A stretch of 64,000 nucleotides of DNA from CAYMKL01 sp964390805 (GTDB lineage Bacteria > Chloroflexota > Anaerolineae > VGOG01). The position numbers and the translations under genes were made by a program. This document shows, piece by piece, positions 52,001 to 56,342 of this stretch (the first letter of the stretch is position 1; each line of letters opens with the position of its first letter). Below the pieces are notes generated by a model that was not told the DNA's origin, did no database searches, and was given only the letters and a program-made list of their open reading frames with translations. The stretch is from contig CAYMKL010000013.1 of NCBI GenBank assembly GCA_964390805.1, positions 14,587 to 78,586 on the forward strand. Direction: 5' to 3'.

Positions 52001-54333
52001 ACGCTTTCACCCTGATCGGCGACGTGTTCGACGACGGCGGCGTCGCGCAAGTGGACGTCTGCGTGGATGGCGATTGCGGACAGGCCAACCTGCAGTTGGC
52101 TGCCGGAGCGACGACGGTGATCTACGACGACGTGCCCGAGTCGCCCATCGTCATTGACGGTGGTGGGATCGTGCGCAACTTTGAAGTGGCCGAAAACTTC
52201 GCCATCGGCCAGGTGAGCCTCGGCTTCACTGCTGATCATCCTCACCGAGATGACATCCAGGTCGAGTTGCAGTCGCCTGATGGCACAATCGTGCGGGTGC
52301 TAGACGACGACGGCATCTCCGGCACCGAGTTCCAGAACTACGACGTCTTCCTGAACGATGCAGCACCCATGGGGCCGCAAGACGCGGCGGGTGACGATGA
52401 TCCAGCCAACCACTTCTATGAGCGCCTAGTCAGGCCCCATCAGCCTCTACGAACTTTCCTGGGGGAAAGCTCGGCCGGTACCTGGACGCTGCGCCTCCGT
52501 GACCTCGACCCATCGTCCAATGACGGCAGCTACCGCAGAAGCCGCCTGGTACTGATGCCACGGGATACCAATGCCAAATCTGCTCGCTGGATCTATCGCA
52601 CGTCCGGCACTGGCGAACTGGACTACGTTGCCCAGACCGTCTCCACCTACGGGGAGGACGTGGTGGGCAACCGAACCACCGACCCGCTGACCCTGATCGT
52701 CTGGGTGGACAACGTCCCGCCGGAGATCACGGTGAATTCGGCCATTGCAGAGATCACCTTAGGCAGCACGGAGACCATCTTGAGCGGCACGGTCACGGAC
52801 GGCGGGCCGGCGACCTACGTGTCGGCGCACATCCTAACGCCGCGAGGTGAGCGTTATCGCCAGCGGGCTGGACGGGATGGCGACGACTGGTGGGTGGCTT
52901 TGGATGGCAGATACCCAGGCCGCCATACTGTGTGGTTGATTGCCAGCGATGAAGCCGGCAACAGTACTCTGGAGGGACCGTTCCAGGTGGATGTGGTCTG
53001 CACTGCCGCCGATCTGACTGCGACCTTCCTCAGCGCTGAACTCACTGTCAACTCACCTTTCTCCATCACCATTACAGCAGTGATTAGCAACACCGGCCAC
53101 GATGACTCGCCGGCAGGTCTGCCGGTGGGCTTCTACGTGTATGACACGCGCATCGGCATGGCGGCCACGACCCGGGCCCTTGGCCCCGGTCAGTCGGAGA
53201 CCATCAGCCTGACCTGGGACGTGGACTTCCCCGGCGACTACGACATCACCATCGTCCCCAACGCTGGGCCAGTCGAGGCTGGTCCTCCTGTCTTTTGTAG
53301 CCTGACGTCCAGTGCGCGCCAGATGATCTCCATCCTGGACGTGCCCCTGGTCGAGTCCTGGAACCTGGTGTCAACCTACGTCAACCCCTTCAATACCGAT
53401 GCCAGCGTCGTGCAGCGCCCCATTGAGGGGCAATACGTTGTTATCCAGGGCTTCGATGAAGAGGGCGCCAAGTCCTACTACCCCGACCTGCCGCCGGAGG
53501 TGAATACGCTAGAAGATATGGATGGGGAGCACGGCTACTGGGTCAAGATCAAGCCCTTTGGCGGAGGTGGAGGGATGACGATCGCCGGTGTGGCGGACGT
53601 CGCTGCCACACTACGGGTGGTGGGTGAGACGTTCGCCGAAGATCGGCCCACTGATTTGGATGCGGAATGGAACCTGGTGAGCTACCTGCCACGCCGGCCA
53701 CTGGCGGTCGCCGATGCCTTGCAGAGCGTTGATGGCCAGTACACCGCCGTGCTGGGGTACGATCAGGGGGCGCTCTCCTACTATCCGGACATTGATCCCA
53801 GCTTCAACACGCTGCATGAAATGGAGCCGCTGTTCGGCTACTGGATCAGGATGCCCCAGGCAGGGACGCTGCAATACCCCACAACAGGAGATCAGATATT
53901 GGATATCGGATACTCTCGGTCCCCAACAGCCAATACCCAATATCCAATACCCAATATCCGCCAGGTGGAGCGCAGCGCTGGCGTGACCCCCACCAACACC
54001 TGGGTCAACTTCTACGGGACAGTGCACGGAGAAGACGGGGTGCCGCTGCCTGTGGGGACTACAGTGCAAGCACTCGACCCCGATGGCGTGGTATGCGGGG
54101 CCACGGTGATCACCACCGAAGGGCAGTACGGCCTGCTGGCCTGCTACGGTGACGACCCAACCACGCCCGAGGATGAGGGAGCCCATCCTGGTGACATCAT
54201 CCAGTTGGTGGTGGATGTCCAAGTGCTGGGTACGGGCACGTGGACAGCCCACGGTGACCGCCAGTGGAGGCCGCTGGGGAAAGCAGACCTGTGGCAAGTG
54301 TATCTGCCACTGACAAGAAAGGGAGCTAGATAG
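34099..54333 (+). CDS. Giant secreted multidomain surface protein (6744 residues)
   Basis: The start is ATG 34099 (AAGGAGGAG upstream), followed by a signal peptide. The order in residues is: N-terminal region with two membrane-like segments (about 310-370); Asp-rich calcium repeats (446-585); a Gly/Ala-rich hydrophobic stretch (1231-1405); more calcium repeats (1655-1778); LamG-like modules at about 1805, 2100, 2303, 2655, 2858, 3468 and 3671; Ig-like modules between; an LVIVD propeller (4021-4100 and 4851-5083) interrupted by two CSLREA/beta-helix modules (4101-4808); Ig and DUF11/CARDB regions; a proprotein-convertase P-domain (6015-6155); a CARDB module; two WNLV repeats (6418-6595); and the tail VYLPLTRKGAR. 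The LamG, propeller and P-domain set fits adhesion or polysaccharide binding outside the cell. Several N-terminal stretches are coded by in-frame DNA repeats. No catalytic domain is recognised. Confidence 0.88.
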   Translation: MKRPRSMKHLLLSVSTALLSMAVIIAPLASLPHEVADAWNWAWARLLPSVSASSSPEHEVQAAWRRAQQAGAYHYTTDIVQTTYPAPALVNVGRSSRKETLHIEGQTNLPEHTLLMTLWKEGGSLLNPRDGIEMRVEGDRAYGRAIGGTWEEMDDFSGAFAPGNDLMAYLAGAKNVKREDVKRENMDSRFTFHVSRFTFDVDGPAFAEHLRDQLEHHLREQGELPLGLSLDVSNRFRAMTGQGEVWIDSNGLPLRLTVHLDYPEQRNGERIEADIKTDFRFSIADFRLTASSENDQSAIRSGLLHTPHNWHRAGRQTALAAAFLGLVFLLITCRRSRKVYTATVVAVLLSMIVTPLLQSHQVHAFSQRLAARRAEQEQRQKEAEATRELREELLISDWDPHRDPLLALSPVEGSVISDQSSPRSKTRNPRFTIPNIQYPTSAALSATDDEDNDGLTTAQEQHPLVGTDPTDPDSDDDGLTDGQEVLRLGTDPKTEDSDGDGITDYVEVQGFHYNSNDWHLDPNNPDSNNDGQLDTVECSDLVNLTSVGSRGCTDTDGDGTPDAFDRDNDDDSVPDPVDLSPNRSMDRTGNRYHGYNPFTRDDSFELKVQNLNTGYPVFVNFQLRPVVTDHLAYALNVLDWPSGDTEGQIQRVKDTTFATTDNPGAQDTVNPRSQNGDMRLIPMLEITMPYDDQNPSGNLPVKDGAPAIGPTTPITAWLDAGELQPYGISVRKKDDVGNLLAYVPLNLVKGETGGGKEAFSARMLYWPNTSTWGNNHQVRVVWVVQMLTDWCDEEGFAAYWEGVKEQTPGIELVAGAYTAHRKAWCAKPEHRMADEVQIVHTYYDDWYLTGLSVREDHGLDVAIAYEDPTTDEDPQTDDWLWQLARGLGVTFAAGRDCDDEDPQNDPDYDPDNNLCHDDGKRDITVVGEKEGEIIGNSTISSRFDHADRDGDGVPDNDGVSETERWAIRQDALLVETFSYPHQDYIAHIMMTETVRILDQFAQDTTPSLLFAREEHYRSADLAMGSWINQALTIDAGPATSEEETIASLSWAPYRFRDGAWEPYPIREYWDQLDIELKDLFRQLFPDDSEDINLGKMVVARSYYVSLLQGLAAQVQSGEEVLWTPESGQVDSDAGLVNTVAELIGGTGIQPGGGGIVWTVVNEVTDASLKHLRKSGGYFVPKYISKTVYEPGGGAIVSMNEEVLSAIVYKKRDSLWKSLGRGIRKYVVSDWAKLFKGGVKKAVGAGVALAGAITAVGLTIYATSTSTGIDVAVSVVNGLNLIMAIHGAVQTATKVIKAVHKAGTFAKAAADGFAKATKEIAKAFKSAAVIGLVIAVTATWGSFIAQMVLTKTDFGSLAFNAALAGAIASTVVLVIMFAIAAIPVVGQIISAVVTAIDAVINLLCGAFDWEEGEVGQYVCKGISGWLAEGIKWAIYSATVMVDMSDANRLQVSNFDQDLVTSEKGLSVGSEMEYSASITSTINLVSIPVDWKAAAYWHQYSDNTLRSSTFQYKWQTAKDDFHEDLHRKMMMGQWHPTNGKRPFFIAKPVVSDGIPLSEAGINRPVRLYLSEGYAVPTQECWAVPIPFMLPPGIPFYSLEPVCYIRTEKATNHIDMGKNLLFDVFPETLDRFYKLTPKQGGLALAWGQDGHVVFPSLRDADGDGLLNKAAGGSDPDDSLWDSDYDGLSDLYEFQNGTDPLNADSDFDGYRSDGLSDYDEMVLGTNPNRLDTDGDGLLDGEELDGWEYVCGFTDDGAPLRTWVISDPTEGDEDGDGLTDFLEKTYGFHPRVFSDPTILTFESEVREVAAPKLLLRFEEEAGATTFSDISGHDNHGTCSGDSCPTAGVRGRHGYAIQFDDGSEEVTAPGEGIDEAQELTVAAWVKLHSLPPRWMRFVTLRNNKALLAYREGNLSFRVMIGGQLRYVELPDTFQTGTFYHVAGTYDGSQLRLYLNGQEVASLSVTGQVGIGNGVLLSIDKASEFLDGVLDEVVIFDRALSTAEISDVMAGRYNPNDLRVKGKDVLDYRASVKNELFNRYAQGLLSTDFPAAVSSAVPPKDFILYPLEEQMMAGYVEVDDVAPSGVYSLTQVAGALITDWRELAGGAQVWLPFEDPNTFEDRSGSQPPHHGTCVGNGCPPGREQGKYGQALKLNGNAYVEAPLDLSDGYAVSLWFKTDCANCGIASLPGENYWDRSYIYLENGKVCAVRRSSGLESRCTPGTGSYADGQWHHVVHTYGGGADGQEIYVDGLWRTGDLDWPPGAGWPTEIRIGHSTWAANDYFHGAIDDLRVFDKRLGPDEVQALFGQPIFDMRFDYPLENGASWLDDSIFQNGGGCSPPNCPNSVSGISGKSVSFDGTDYIQVEQSNPSLDLSNGQFTIAAWVYPEDYPNNDNRNIARQGILGRDSGQLLGYPTLQRTGSGIYFGFGTGSVWEGNPFYVSALSPDAWNHVVVTFGPTYDQNGDFISNVAMLYVNGQYQAQSSFASKQPISLPADAISRPFMIGRSSNEADIYIGHIGVAQVVDDDEDEFAELCMAFNETEIFNRGSIHDNDDQGLAYNVKWGDMFPETGRLVLWDDDGGTRCGSQPDDNDDVLFDRTFTTNNDLSHFSKTYGFSGDTDVRGYIYLSYFNNSIPLHGQMDEVRIYKRVLDPGEVEELYWAGTTSLHLPFDEAPGERVFQDATGQHDGACSGTACPTAGVAGRLNQAALFESNDYVAAEVDVSETTYAVSLWFKTACDACGIFSVDKGTRGSEGHDRHLYLQNGNLCARVYDHEIICTSGTNYADGQWHHVVHTFGGAVGSQKIYVDGIQKKSGSIAASDFTWQTGVNIGFSNDANSSYFNGDIDDVRVFHQALSADQVQRLYSEAPRFQMHFDEALGATQFADNSGNGNDGACSGDTCPSAGLKGRIGSAVEFDGYDDVVTVPDDPDLDLNEFTVGAWVMPTAFHDYLKMVVNKGNPSKGYNYQLSLYDDKVSYKLQADNCVTTYGDWSEGSLIQNTWNHVMMSFDGYELKLYLNGSFDGSVELPSYNQNEPLCHNNQPIRIGRAQNWSGFGGRIDEVTIYDHALTAREVRDIFQYQAKWVEEWQSHDVTVDADKPTSELCSDGPYLAQQDVVMHIEAHDPTSSVALVKLGIQGPSQGSYTWTGAPRCMDASSDAAWCPTFEPSGEGRYRFQTRAIDQVGNQEQPPSGPVTIYMDGTPPVVTSDLADGDVVGPVPHPSLEKTWIVHLSGTVSDPQLPDGYAGSSVLADSVKVTLFASDGTIGGQGMQAATVNGNQWAVDYLFSEVKPSGQYTLRVEAADQVGNQTEVPTDTDLVTFYMDATAPAANLDLADLPTILTGAVTLEGDATEHPVPIAVSWTTGDDGHQVGLAIECDGLTLYSAAPGVLVAQTTYTWDGVVHRGLNCQVNVTGGVVSGTVEVCGSEVANWDGGTGVSFTADSQACGANLPVAGLEKVEIAFRPTLPGSPFYNETPPEGQLLHLPFEDTRTISDTLTFRDISAQAHVGECEGDSCPAVGAPGHTGSAARFDGLDDCIEIVPAGDLRLTDQGTLAAWIYPTGAGSGIVINKEGEYEVVRYADGTIRWAFANEDPGWTWPDTGYVAPLNQWTHIVVVYDAGVIQTYANGTLVHTYSGSGNIRPADDHNFSIGGRKRTSEYFEGVIDEVHVFDRVLSADEIRSLYLGCGPVLALPFDEPWATDSATVLDDSGWEHDGTLNTGDAINKAVPGKVGAYALRFDGLDDSVSVTQSHDLDRYDTVSIAAWIYPTGTGSGGQQGGIVVNKEGEFEIARFGDGTIHWAFNNDDPGWGWQSTGYEAPLNQWTHVAVAYDAGVVQTFANGTLVHTYEGSGSLPYHDELRIGGRAHSSQHFDGLIDDVHIYPRALSELEVQALYDGAWQEASLIDVGSGVDRKGWSFQVPEGLEGDYQIDLRGWDTFGNVDSAQGRNVWRGSIDSLAPRTTLDHAWFGQSPGTFKARYQCSAQDFNLTEEGHDSPCRRSDLGREYFTAPWYVALSGDNPDGSKLCGLTGYWRQLVAYVDTPSFAQGVSAYGDFACLTDEHAGLQVMQVQGVPSPKEVGALELATKAWDVFVAEDSSGSGNVYAYVAAWVAPPPPPPNRHVVNSTGDGEDSDLDDKVCNDGTDHCTLRAAIQQVNRNAVAATIEFDIPGAGPHTIRPDSELPPTAYPVVVDGTTQEGTSCTSGILMIELDGTNAGDGATGLQIMTSSSTVRGLVINNFKGNGMVLSALLARSGSAGDGGLALGSEAGVTVACNFIGTEPDGVTDAGNGGHGVYVDTSDNTIGGAGAGEGNTIAYNDGDGVFVSSGISNAIISNSIFANGGLGIDLSPDGVTPNDPDDPDTGPNNRQNFPEMSFAGVQDGQLDIRYRVPSTTTNSTYPLTIEFFLADADDQEGQTLIGSDPYYWEGIAGQTRSFRFTPAVPVVPGDKIVATATDDDGRGNTSEFSPPITVRAVTNLHVVNSVDDDEDSSLDDGVCDIGNGGCTLRAAIQQANANLGTDTVEFNISGTGPHTIHIESELPTIYDAVIISGTTQPGASCISGDLRVVLDGTSAGDNADGLKFETESSTVRGLVINNFKGNGIVLKGLPTRSRMDGRMALADGSGVTVQCNFVGTEPDGVTDAGNGGHGVHVAWLGNTIGGTGARDGNVIAHNDGDGVFVSLGVGNHILSNSIFANAGLGIDLAPDSVTPNDPDDSDSGPNNLQNFPKLNYAVAKEGQLEVQYQVPSTYTNSTYPLWIEFFIVDADDQEGQTFIGSELYQVTDAGKWKTTTFTPTVPVTVDVDRVVATATDADGNTSEFSSAIFVTSEIPESPPEGLSDGRPTSALSITQSTAGWSTEQASLPSPALSESQQWDGALYVVDVTDPISPTQVKKLEAPGVARDVFVADGPGGRTYAYVAASGAGLWMVDVSRPVTPTSYALYDTPGLAHGVYVAGDYAFVADGNEGLRVMNVLNPAAGPEVGFYDTPGLAHDVVVSGTHAYVADGEEGLCIIDVSDPTSPEFVNAYDTPGFAGDVTMSGNYAYVADGYRSGLIVLDVSDPANPREVISYKIAGSAQGVVVVEESDRTDAYLAAWTAGLAVVPEPVPHDLKVCDTAGNCSTASALGSPGMTNLSGAVELADGPAPDVVISAPTTGTVLTSTAEVNIIGGAYAPDYLRTLTVTVGSTPIETLNWDITDAVSETIWSVTWNPSLTLTGEGAHHIEVLARDWAGHTASDQITVILDTEPPTLTMASTVFTTTHYHASGRLELTGTVSDTGGVASVDVEISRSPTLSGTARLARDAWFYAWYEDVDNPPDGTIYNVTARATDIGGHTAEVSGTVTVDVVPPAPVTLTMSSNGRVLTPTMTLTETTPVTLTLEWTASSSSDLSCYHTAWTAQTTSTVNTTSTVHSPATLSDEYAAGEGQKVTAQVGSQDTLGNQAWQSWGSIYVDSPHTPDYVVLDDLDGIYHGWMESGCTLIGVDRRIERHAPDGAALSAEQKLYATWNTSAALSAGSEALRLAWTGANWNTDGDLFIYLDTQGGGTSQVYNPYPATPDTVIHLPGVTPSSQANAMLADYLVWVQDSDTAALLSWGSDWSFVTELSAEQYQFDAALNDGHTDIYLPFNLIGISDPAAASLDLVAFAAEQDALSLWAVMPNANAVNSGKVIATAPYTRGDEEFALSHRYHWESLGAGLCPNGSDLSTPTRYPDTDLYVSISAEPAGTAYSFLGDDLFWLWDLLFGDDLPDVSSFFTFMDTDHPRVGPGQEIVYTINYRNQGTDTATGVWVDVSAYYALHLPDGGPPDYNHQVVTLGNVAPGAEGTATFRGVVDLPPGEDWAAVEALVYDAAHDPSGPPLDWIWIDHQVDRSGPEFFGIQQPTYLLRAGTNRLRGYAYDDSGVPLITLEIAPLGLGASVLPCPDATPDDGTWSCAWDATGSNDGDQFKVQLQATDGFSQTSELRKAQTFVVDAALPTVTLDVTATKVFSGSLVRGNAFTLIGDVFDDGGVAQVDVCVDGDCGQANLQLAAGATTVIYDDVPESPIVIDGGGIVRNFEVAENFAIGQVSLGFTADHPHRDDIQVELQSPDGTIVRVLDDDGISGTEFQNYDVFLNDAAPMGPQDAAGDDDPANHFYERLVRPHQPLRTFLGESSAGTWTLRLRDLDPSSNDGSYRRSRLVLMPRDTNAKSARWIYRTSGTGELDYVAQTVSTYGEDVVGNRTTDPLTLIVWVDNVPPEITVNSAIAEITLGSTETILSGTVTDGGPATYVSAHILTPRGERYRQRAGRDGDDWWVALDGRYPGRHTVWLIASDEAGNSTLEGPFQVDVVCTAADLTATFLSAELTVNSPFSITITAVISNTGHDDSPAGLPVGFYVYDTRIGMAATTRALGPGQSETISLTWDVDFPGDYDITIVPNAGPVEAGPPVFCSLTSSARQMISILDVPLVESWNLVSTYVNPFNTDASVVQRPIEGQYVVIQGFDEEGAKSYYPDLPPEVNTLEDMDGEHGYWVKIKPFGGGGGMTIAGVADVAATLRVVGETFAEDRPTDLDAEWNLVSYLPRRPLAVADALQSVDGQYTAVLGYDQGALSYYPDIDPSFNTLHEMEPLFGYWIRMPQAGTLQYPTTGDQILDIGYSRSPTANTQYPIPNIRQVERSAGVTPTNTWVNFYGTVHGEDGVPLPVGTTVQALDPDGVVCGATVITTEGQYGLLACYGDDPTTPEDEGAHPGDIIQLVVDVQVLGTGTWTAHGDRQWRPLGKADLWQVYLPLTRKGAR
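34621..34680. repeat. ACGTGAA/TTCACGT inverted repeat inside the giant gene
   Basis: AACGTGAAACGTGAA (34621-34635) and its exact complement (34666-34680) form a 15-bp hairpin with further ACGTTTTACG units after it. The frame is kept, giving the low-complexity peptide NVKREDVKREN and FTFHVSRFTFDV. Confidence 0.85.
34930..34995. repeat. GATTTTC/GATTGCC repeat inside the giant gene
   Basis: Three GATTTTC units precede GATTGCCGATT (34944-34954), whose exact complement AATCGGCAATC lies at 34985-34995. Coding frame is preserved (peptide DFRFSIADFRL). Confidence 0.75.
35314..35417. repeat. Composite repeat insertion inside the giant gene
   Basis: This run combines TTGCCCTGAGCCCAGTCGAAG (REP-like, 35314-35336), GTGATCAGTGATCAGT (35341-35356), a CGCGATT/CGCAATCCGCGATT unit and a CCAATATCCAATATCC unit (35400-35416). 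All are read in frame, producing a Ser/Arg-rich linker just before the first calcium-repeat block. Confidence 0.82.
46400..47460 (+). repeat. CSLREA/beta-helix module 1 of the giant gene (tandem DNA duplicate)
   Basis: This 1.06-kb unit begins HVVNSTGDGEDSDLDDKVC and CTLRAAIQQVNRN (the CSLREA pattern) and continues with right-handed beta-helix rungs such as STVRGLVINNFKGNGMVL and ISNAIISNSIFANGGLG. It is repeated at 47475-48520 with long near-identical stretches, for example GTGCGCGGGCTGGTGATCAA in both. Confidence 0.85.
47475..48520 (+). repeat. CSLREA/beta-helix module 2 of the giant gene (tandem DNA duplicate)
   Basis: This copy of the preceding module begins LHVVNSVDDDEDSSLDDGVC and includes CTLRAAIQQANANLG and VRGLVINNFKGNGIVL. 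Together the two copies interrupt the LVIVD-type propeller between YAYVAAW (about 46375) and ALYVVDVTDPISPT (about 48665). Confidence 0.85.
53893..53960. repeat. CCAATAT repeat near the 3' end of the giant gene
   Basis: GATATTGGATATCGGATA is followed by four CCAATAC/CCAATAT units to 53958, in frame (peptide ANTQYPIPNIR). It is the same family as the intergenic copies upstream of the methyltransferase genes. Confidence 0.85.
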
Positions 54334-54432
54334 AAAAGAGGATTGCCGACAGGAGTCATCCTATTGCCTCGCTCTTGGATGTTGCTGTTGTGCTTCGCCT
54401 GGCTGCTCGCAACTGCGCAGGCTGCTCAGCCA

Positions 54433-54462
54433 CTTGCCCTCAGCCCCTCGACAGGCTCGGGA
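54433..54462. repeat. REP-like unit after the giant gene
   Basis: TTGCCCTCAGCCCCTCGACA and GGCTCGGGAT form a diverged member of the CCTTCGACAAGCTCAGG family in the 520-base gap between the giant gene and the LacI gene. No gene is seen in that gap. Confidence 0.65.
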
Positions 54463-54507
54463 TGTTGTCTGGTCGAAGCGACTTGGGAGATTGATCTGAA
54501 TGACCCA

Positions 54508-54656
54508 TCTTAGATGTTTTTGCGATCTGGACTACACTACCAATATACTACTCGAGGTCATCCAAAGCTAGCCCGCCCTCACGGTTGGGGACGATGCGGG
54601 CTTCCACTCCGCGTCGCTCCAGGTTCATCCAGGGGTAGACGTTGGCCGGGTACTCC
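54508..54656 (+). repeat. Duplicate of aminotransferase-gene fragment plus a promoter-like piece
   Basis: Bases 54552-54656 match 33112-33216, inside the class-V aminotransferase gene, with about five differences in 105. Bases 54508-54540 match the sequence at 33609-33641 (TGTTTTT-CGATCTGG-CTA-ACTAC). Both are in the same orientation as the left copies, so the giant gene is flanked by direct repeats, though the order of the two pieces is swapped. Confidence 0.85.
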
Positions 54657-54704
54657 GACTGAGATCAATGTGCTGGAGAGCTGGAAGTTTTAAGGTTTCT
54701 CCCC

Positions 54705-54733
54705 TTGACAAAGGACTTGAAAGATGTTATAAT
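54705..54733 (+). promoter_or_regulatory. Consensus sigma70 promoter of the LacI gene
   Basis: TTGACA (54705-54710), exactly 17 bases, TATAAT (54728-54733): a perfect consensus promoter, with a palindrome immediately downstream that would cover the transcription start. Confidence 0.9.
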
Positions 54734-54753
54734 GATAACGATACCATATGGTA
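54733..54753. promoter_or_regulatory. Candidate LacI-family operator region
   Basis: The 12-bp palindrome TACCATATGGTA (54742-54753) overlaps the presumed start site, consistent with repression. The 12-mer TGATAACGATAC (54733-54744) overlaps it and recurs as TGATAGCGATAC at 56312-56323 in front of the solute-binding protein gene, so it may be the shared binding site. Confidence 0.55.
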
Positions 54754-54853
54754 CCCATACCACACAAACACTTGATTTGCTCCAAAGAAATCTCGTTTTG
54801 TACCTCAAAGCCGCTTTTCTGCGGAGAATATCTCAGCTTCAGGTGTGTGACTG

Positions 54854-55888
54854 ATGCCCACCATCCACGATGTAGCAAAGCGAGCCGGAGTTGCTCCCAT
54901 CACCGTCTCACGAGTGATCAACAATTCCGGCTACGTTAGCAAAGAGACGCGGGAATGCGTTGAGGCGGCTATTGCCGAGTTGGGATATGTCCCCAACATG
55001 CTGGCCCGTAGCCTGCGCTCTAAAAGGACTCATACGCTAGCCCTGGTCTTGACCGACATCACCAATCCCTTCTGGACGACTGTCGCTCGTGGTGTGGAGG
55101 ATGCAGCCAATGATGGCGGGTTTAACGTCATCCTGTGCAACACGGACGAGTCTGAGACCGAGCAGGCCAAGTATCTGACCGTCCTGTTACAGAAGCAGGT
55201 AGATGGCATCCTGTTGGTGCCCGCGCGCAGCACAGCCGAGCCAGTCGAGTTGATTCAGAAGCAAGGCGTGCCGGTGGTGGTGTTAGACCGCCGGGTACCC
55301 CATGCGCAGGTCGATGTGGTGCGTGGCGACTCCGAGAGAGGGGCCTACCGGCTCATCGGGCTCCTCCTGACCCTGGGGCATCGGCGGATTGCTATGTTGG
55401 CCGGGCCGCAAACCGTCTCCACAGCCGTAGACCGGGTAGCTGGTTATCGCCGGGCGCTGGCAGAGGCTGGCCTGGATGCCGACGTGGAGCTGATCTATTA
55501 TGGTGAGTACACTCAAGCGGGCGGATATGAGATGACACAGCAGGTGCTGACCACCACGCCATGGCCAACCGCGTTGTTCGCGGCCAACAATTTTATCGCC
55601 ATCGGTGCCTTGAGGGCCCTGCGAGATGCTGGATTACGGGTGCCGGAAGATATGGCGCTGGTGTGTTTCGACGACCTACCAGCCATTGATCCGTCTCTCA
55701 CGGTAGCAGCCCAGCCCGCTTACGAGATGGGACAACGGGCCACCGAGTTGCTGTTGGCCCGGTTGTCTGGGCAGGCTCCCAAGGAGTATCAAGAGATCGT
55801 ACTGCCAACTGAGATGATCGTGCGTAGCTCGAGCGGGCTGCTGCAAGATAGGCGGAGTCCCTGCTCGGTGACGGCGGTGACCCCATGA
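54854..55888 (+). CDS. LacI-family transcriptional regulator
   Basis: The 344-residue protein has the LacI helix-turn-helix TIHDVAKRAGVAPITVSRVINN (3-24) and the hinge helix PNMLARSLRSKRTHTLALVL. The periplasmic-binding-like ligand domain includes DITNPFWTTVARGVEDAA, VDGILLVPA, LGHRRIAMLAGP and VCFDDLPAIDPSLTVAAQP. It starts at ATG 54854, downstream of a consensus promoter with an operator-like palindrome, so autoregulation is likely. It should control the sugar-uptake operon from 56400 onwards. The inducer is unknown. Confidence 0.95.
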   Translation: MPTIHDVAKRAGVAPITVSRVINNSGYVSKETRECVEAAIAELGYVPNMLARSLRSKRTHTLALVLTDITNPFWTTVARGVEDAANDGGFNVILCNTDESETEQAKYLTVLLQKQVDGILLVPARSTAEPVELIQKQGVPVVVLDRRVPHAQVDVVRGDSERGAYRLIGLLLTLGHRRIAMLAGPQTVSTAVDRVAGYRRALAEAGLDADVELIYYGEYTQAGGYEMTQQVLTTTPWPTALFAANNFIAIGALRALRDAGLRVPEDMALVCFDDLPAIDPSLTVAAQPAYEMGQRATELLLARLSGQAPKEYQEIVLPTEMIVRSSSGLLQDRRSPCSVTAVTP

Positions 55889-55965
55889 GCCACCTGTCGG
55901 CGCTAGCTGGCGGACTCTTGCTGGTTTGCGGCGTGATTCTGGGCCCGGCCTTGCTCTTGCTCTAA
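55885..55965 (+). CDS. Possible 26-residue hydrophobic peptide overlapping the LacI stop
   Basis: ATG at 55885 overlaps the LacI TGA by 4 bases (ATGA), the classic coupling arrangement. The 26-residue product has a small N-terminal part (MSHLSALAGG) and a strongly hydrophobic run (LLLVCGVILG), enough for one membrane helix. No homology is recognised and no separate ribosome site is seen, so it may be a chance frame. Confidence 0.3.
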   Translation: MSHLSALAGGLLLVCGVILGPALLLL

Positions 55966-55989
55966 TCACTACGGGCAGGAAGTGGCGGG

Positions 55990-56270
55990 AGGGTTACGAA
56001 AGGGCTCTGAGGGAACACGGGTTGGAATTCGAGATGTAGCCATCGTCGGCTTTGACGACATGCCCTGGGCGCCATCGCTGGTCCCCCTCTGACCGCAGTG
56101 GCTCAACCAACGTATGAGCCAGGCTGCATCGCTGCGAATTTGCTCTTACAAAGGATCGCCGATAAGGATCGGGAGATCGTGGAGATGAAACTGGAGCCTA
56201 CCCTGATTATCAGGGATTCTTGCGGCCATAGCGAGAAGAGGGGGCACAACAAGGGTGAGAACCACGACGC
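55990..56270 (+). pseudogene. C-terminal remnant of a second LacI-family regulator
   Basis: The frame from about 56030 reads VAIVGFDDMPWAPSLVP, then after a one-base shift near 56090 continues LTAVAQPTYEPG, ANLLLQRI and the final EPTLIIRDSCG. This is the last quarter of a LacI regulator, parallel to VCFDDLPAIDPSLTVAAQP in the intact gene. The frameshift and missing N-terminus make it a pseudogene. The rest of 55966-56399 holds the promoter and hairpin described below. Confidence 0.8.
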
Positions 56271-56295
56271 TTAATGCGCCTGGGACTCATCCTTT

Positions 56296-56324
56296 TTGAT
56301 TAGAAGGGGGGTGATAGCGATACT
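56296..56324 (+). promoter_or_regulatory. Promoter of the carbohydrate ABC operon with overlapping operator-like 12-mer
   Basis: TTGATT (56296-56301), 17 bases, GATACT (56319-56324). The 12-mer TGATAGCGATAC (56312-56323), shared with the LacI promoter region, covers the -10 box. Confidence 0.5.
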
Positions 56325-56342
56325 TTTGAGCTTTGATTAGGT

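Noticed and set aside
34681..54297. Long minus-strand open frames opposite the giant gene (for example 38992-39981 and 44080-44994)
   Set aside because: They are shadows caused by GC-rich codon structure; their proteins have no family features and the plus-strand domains are clear.
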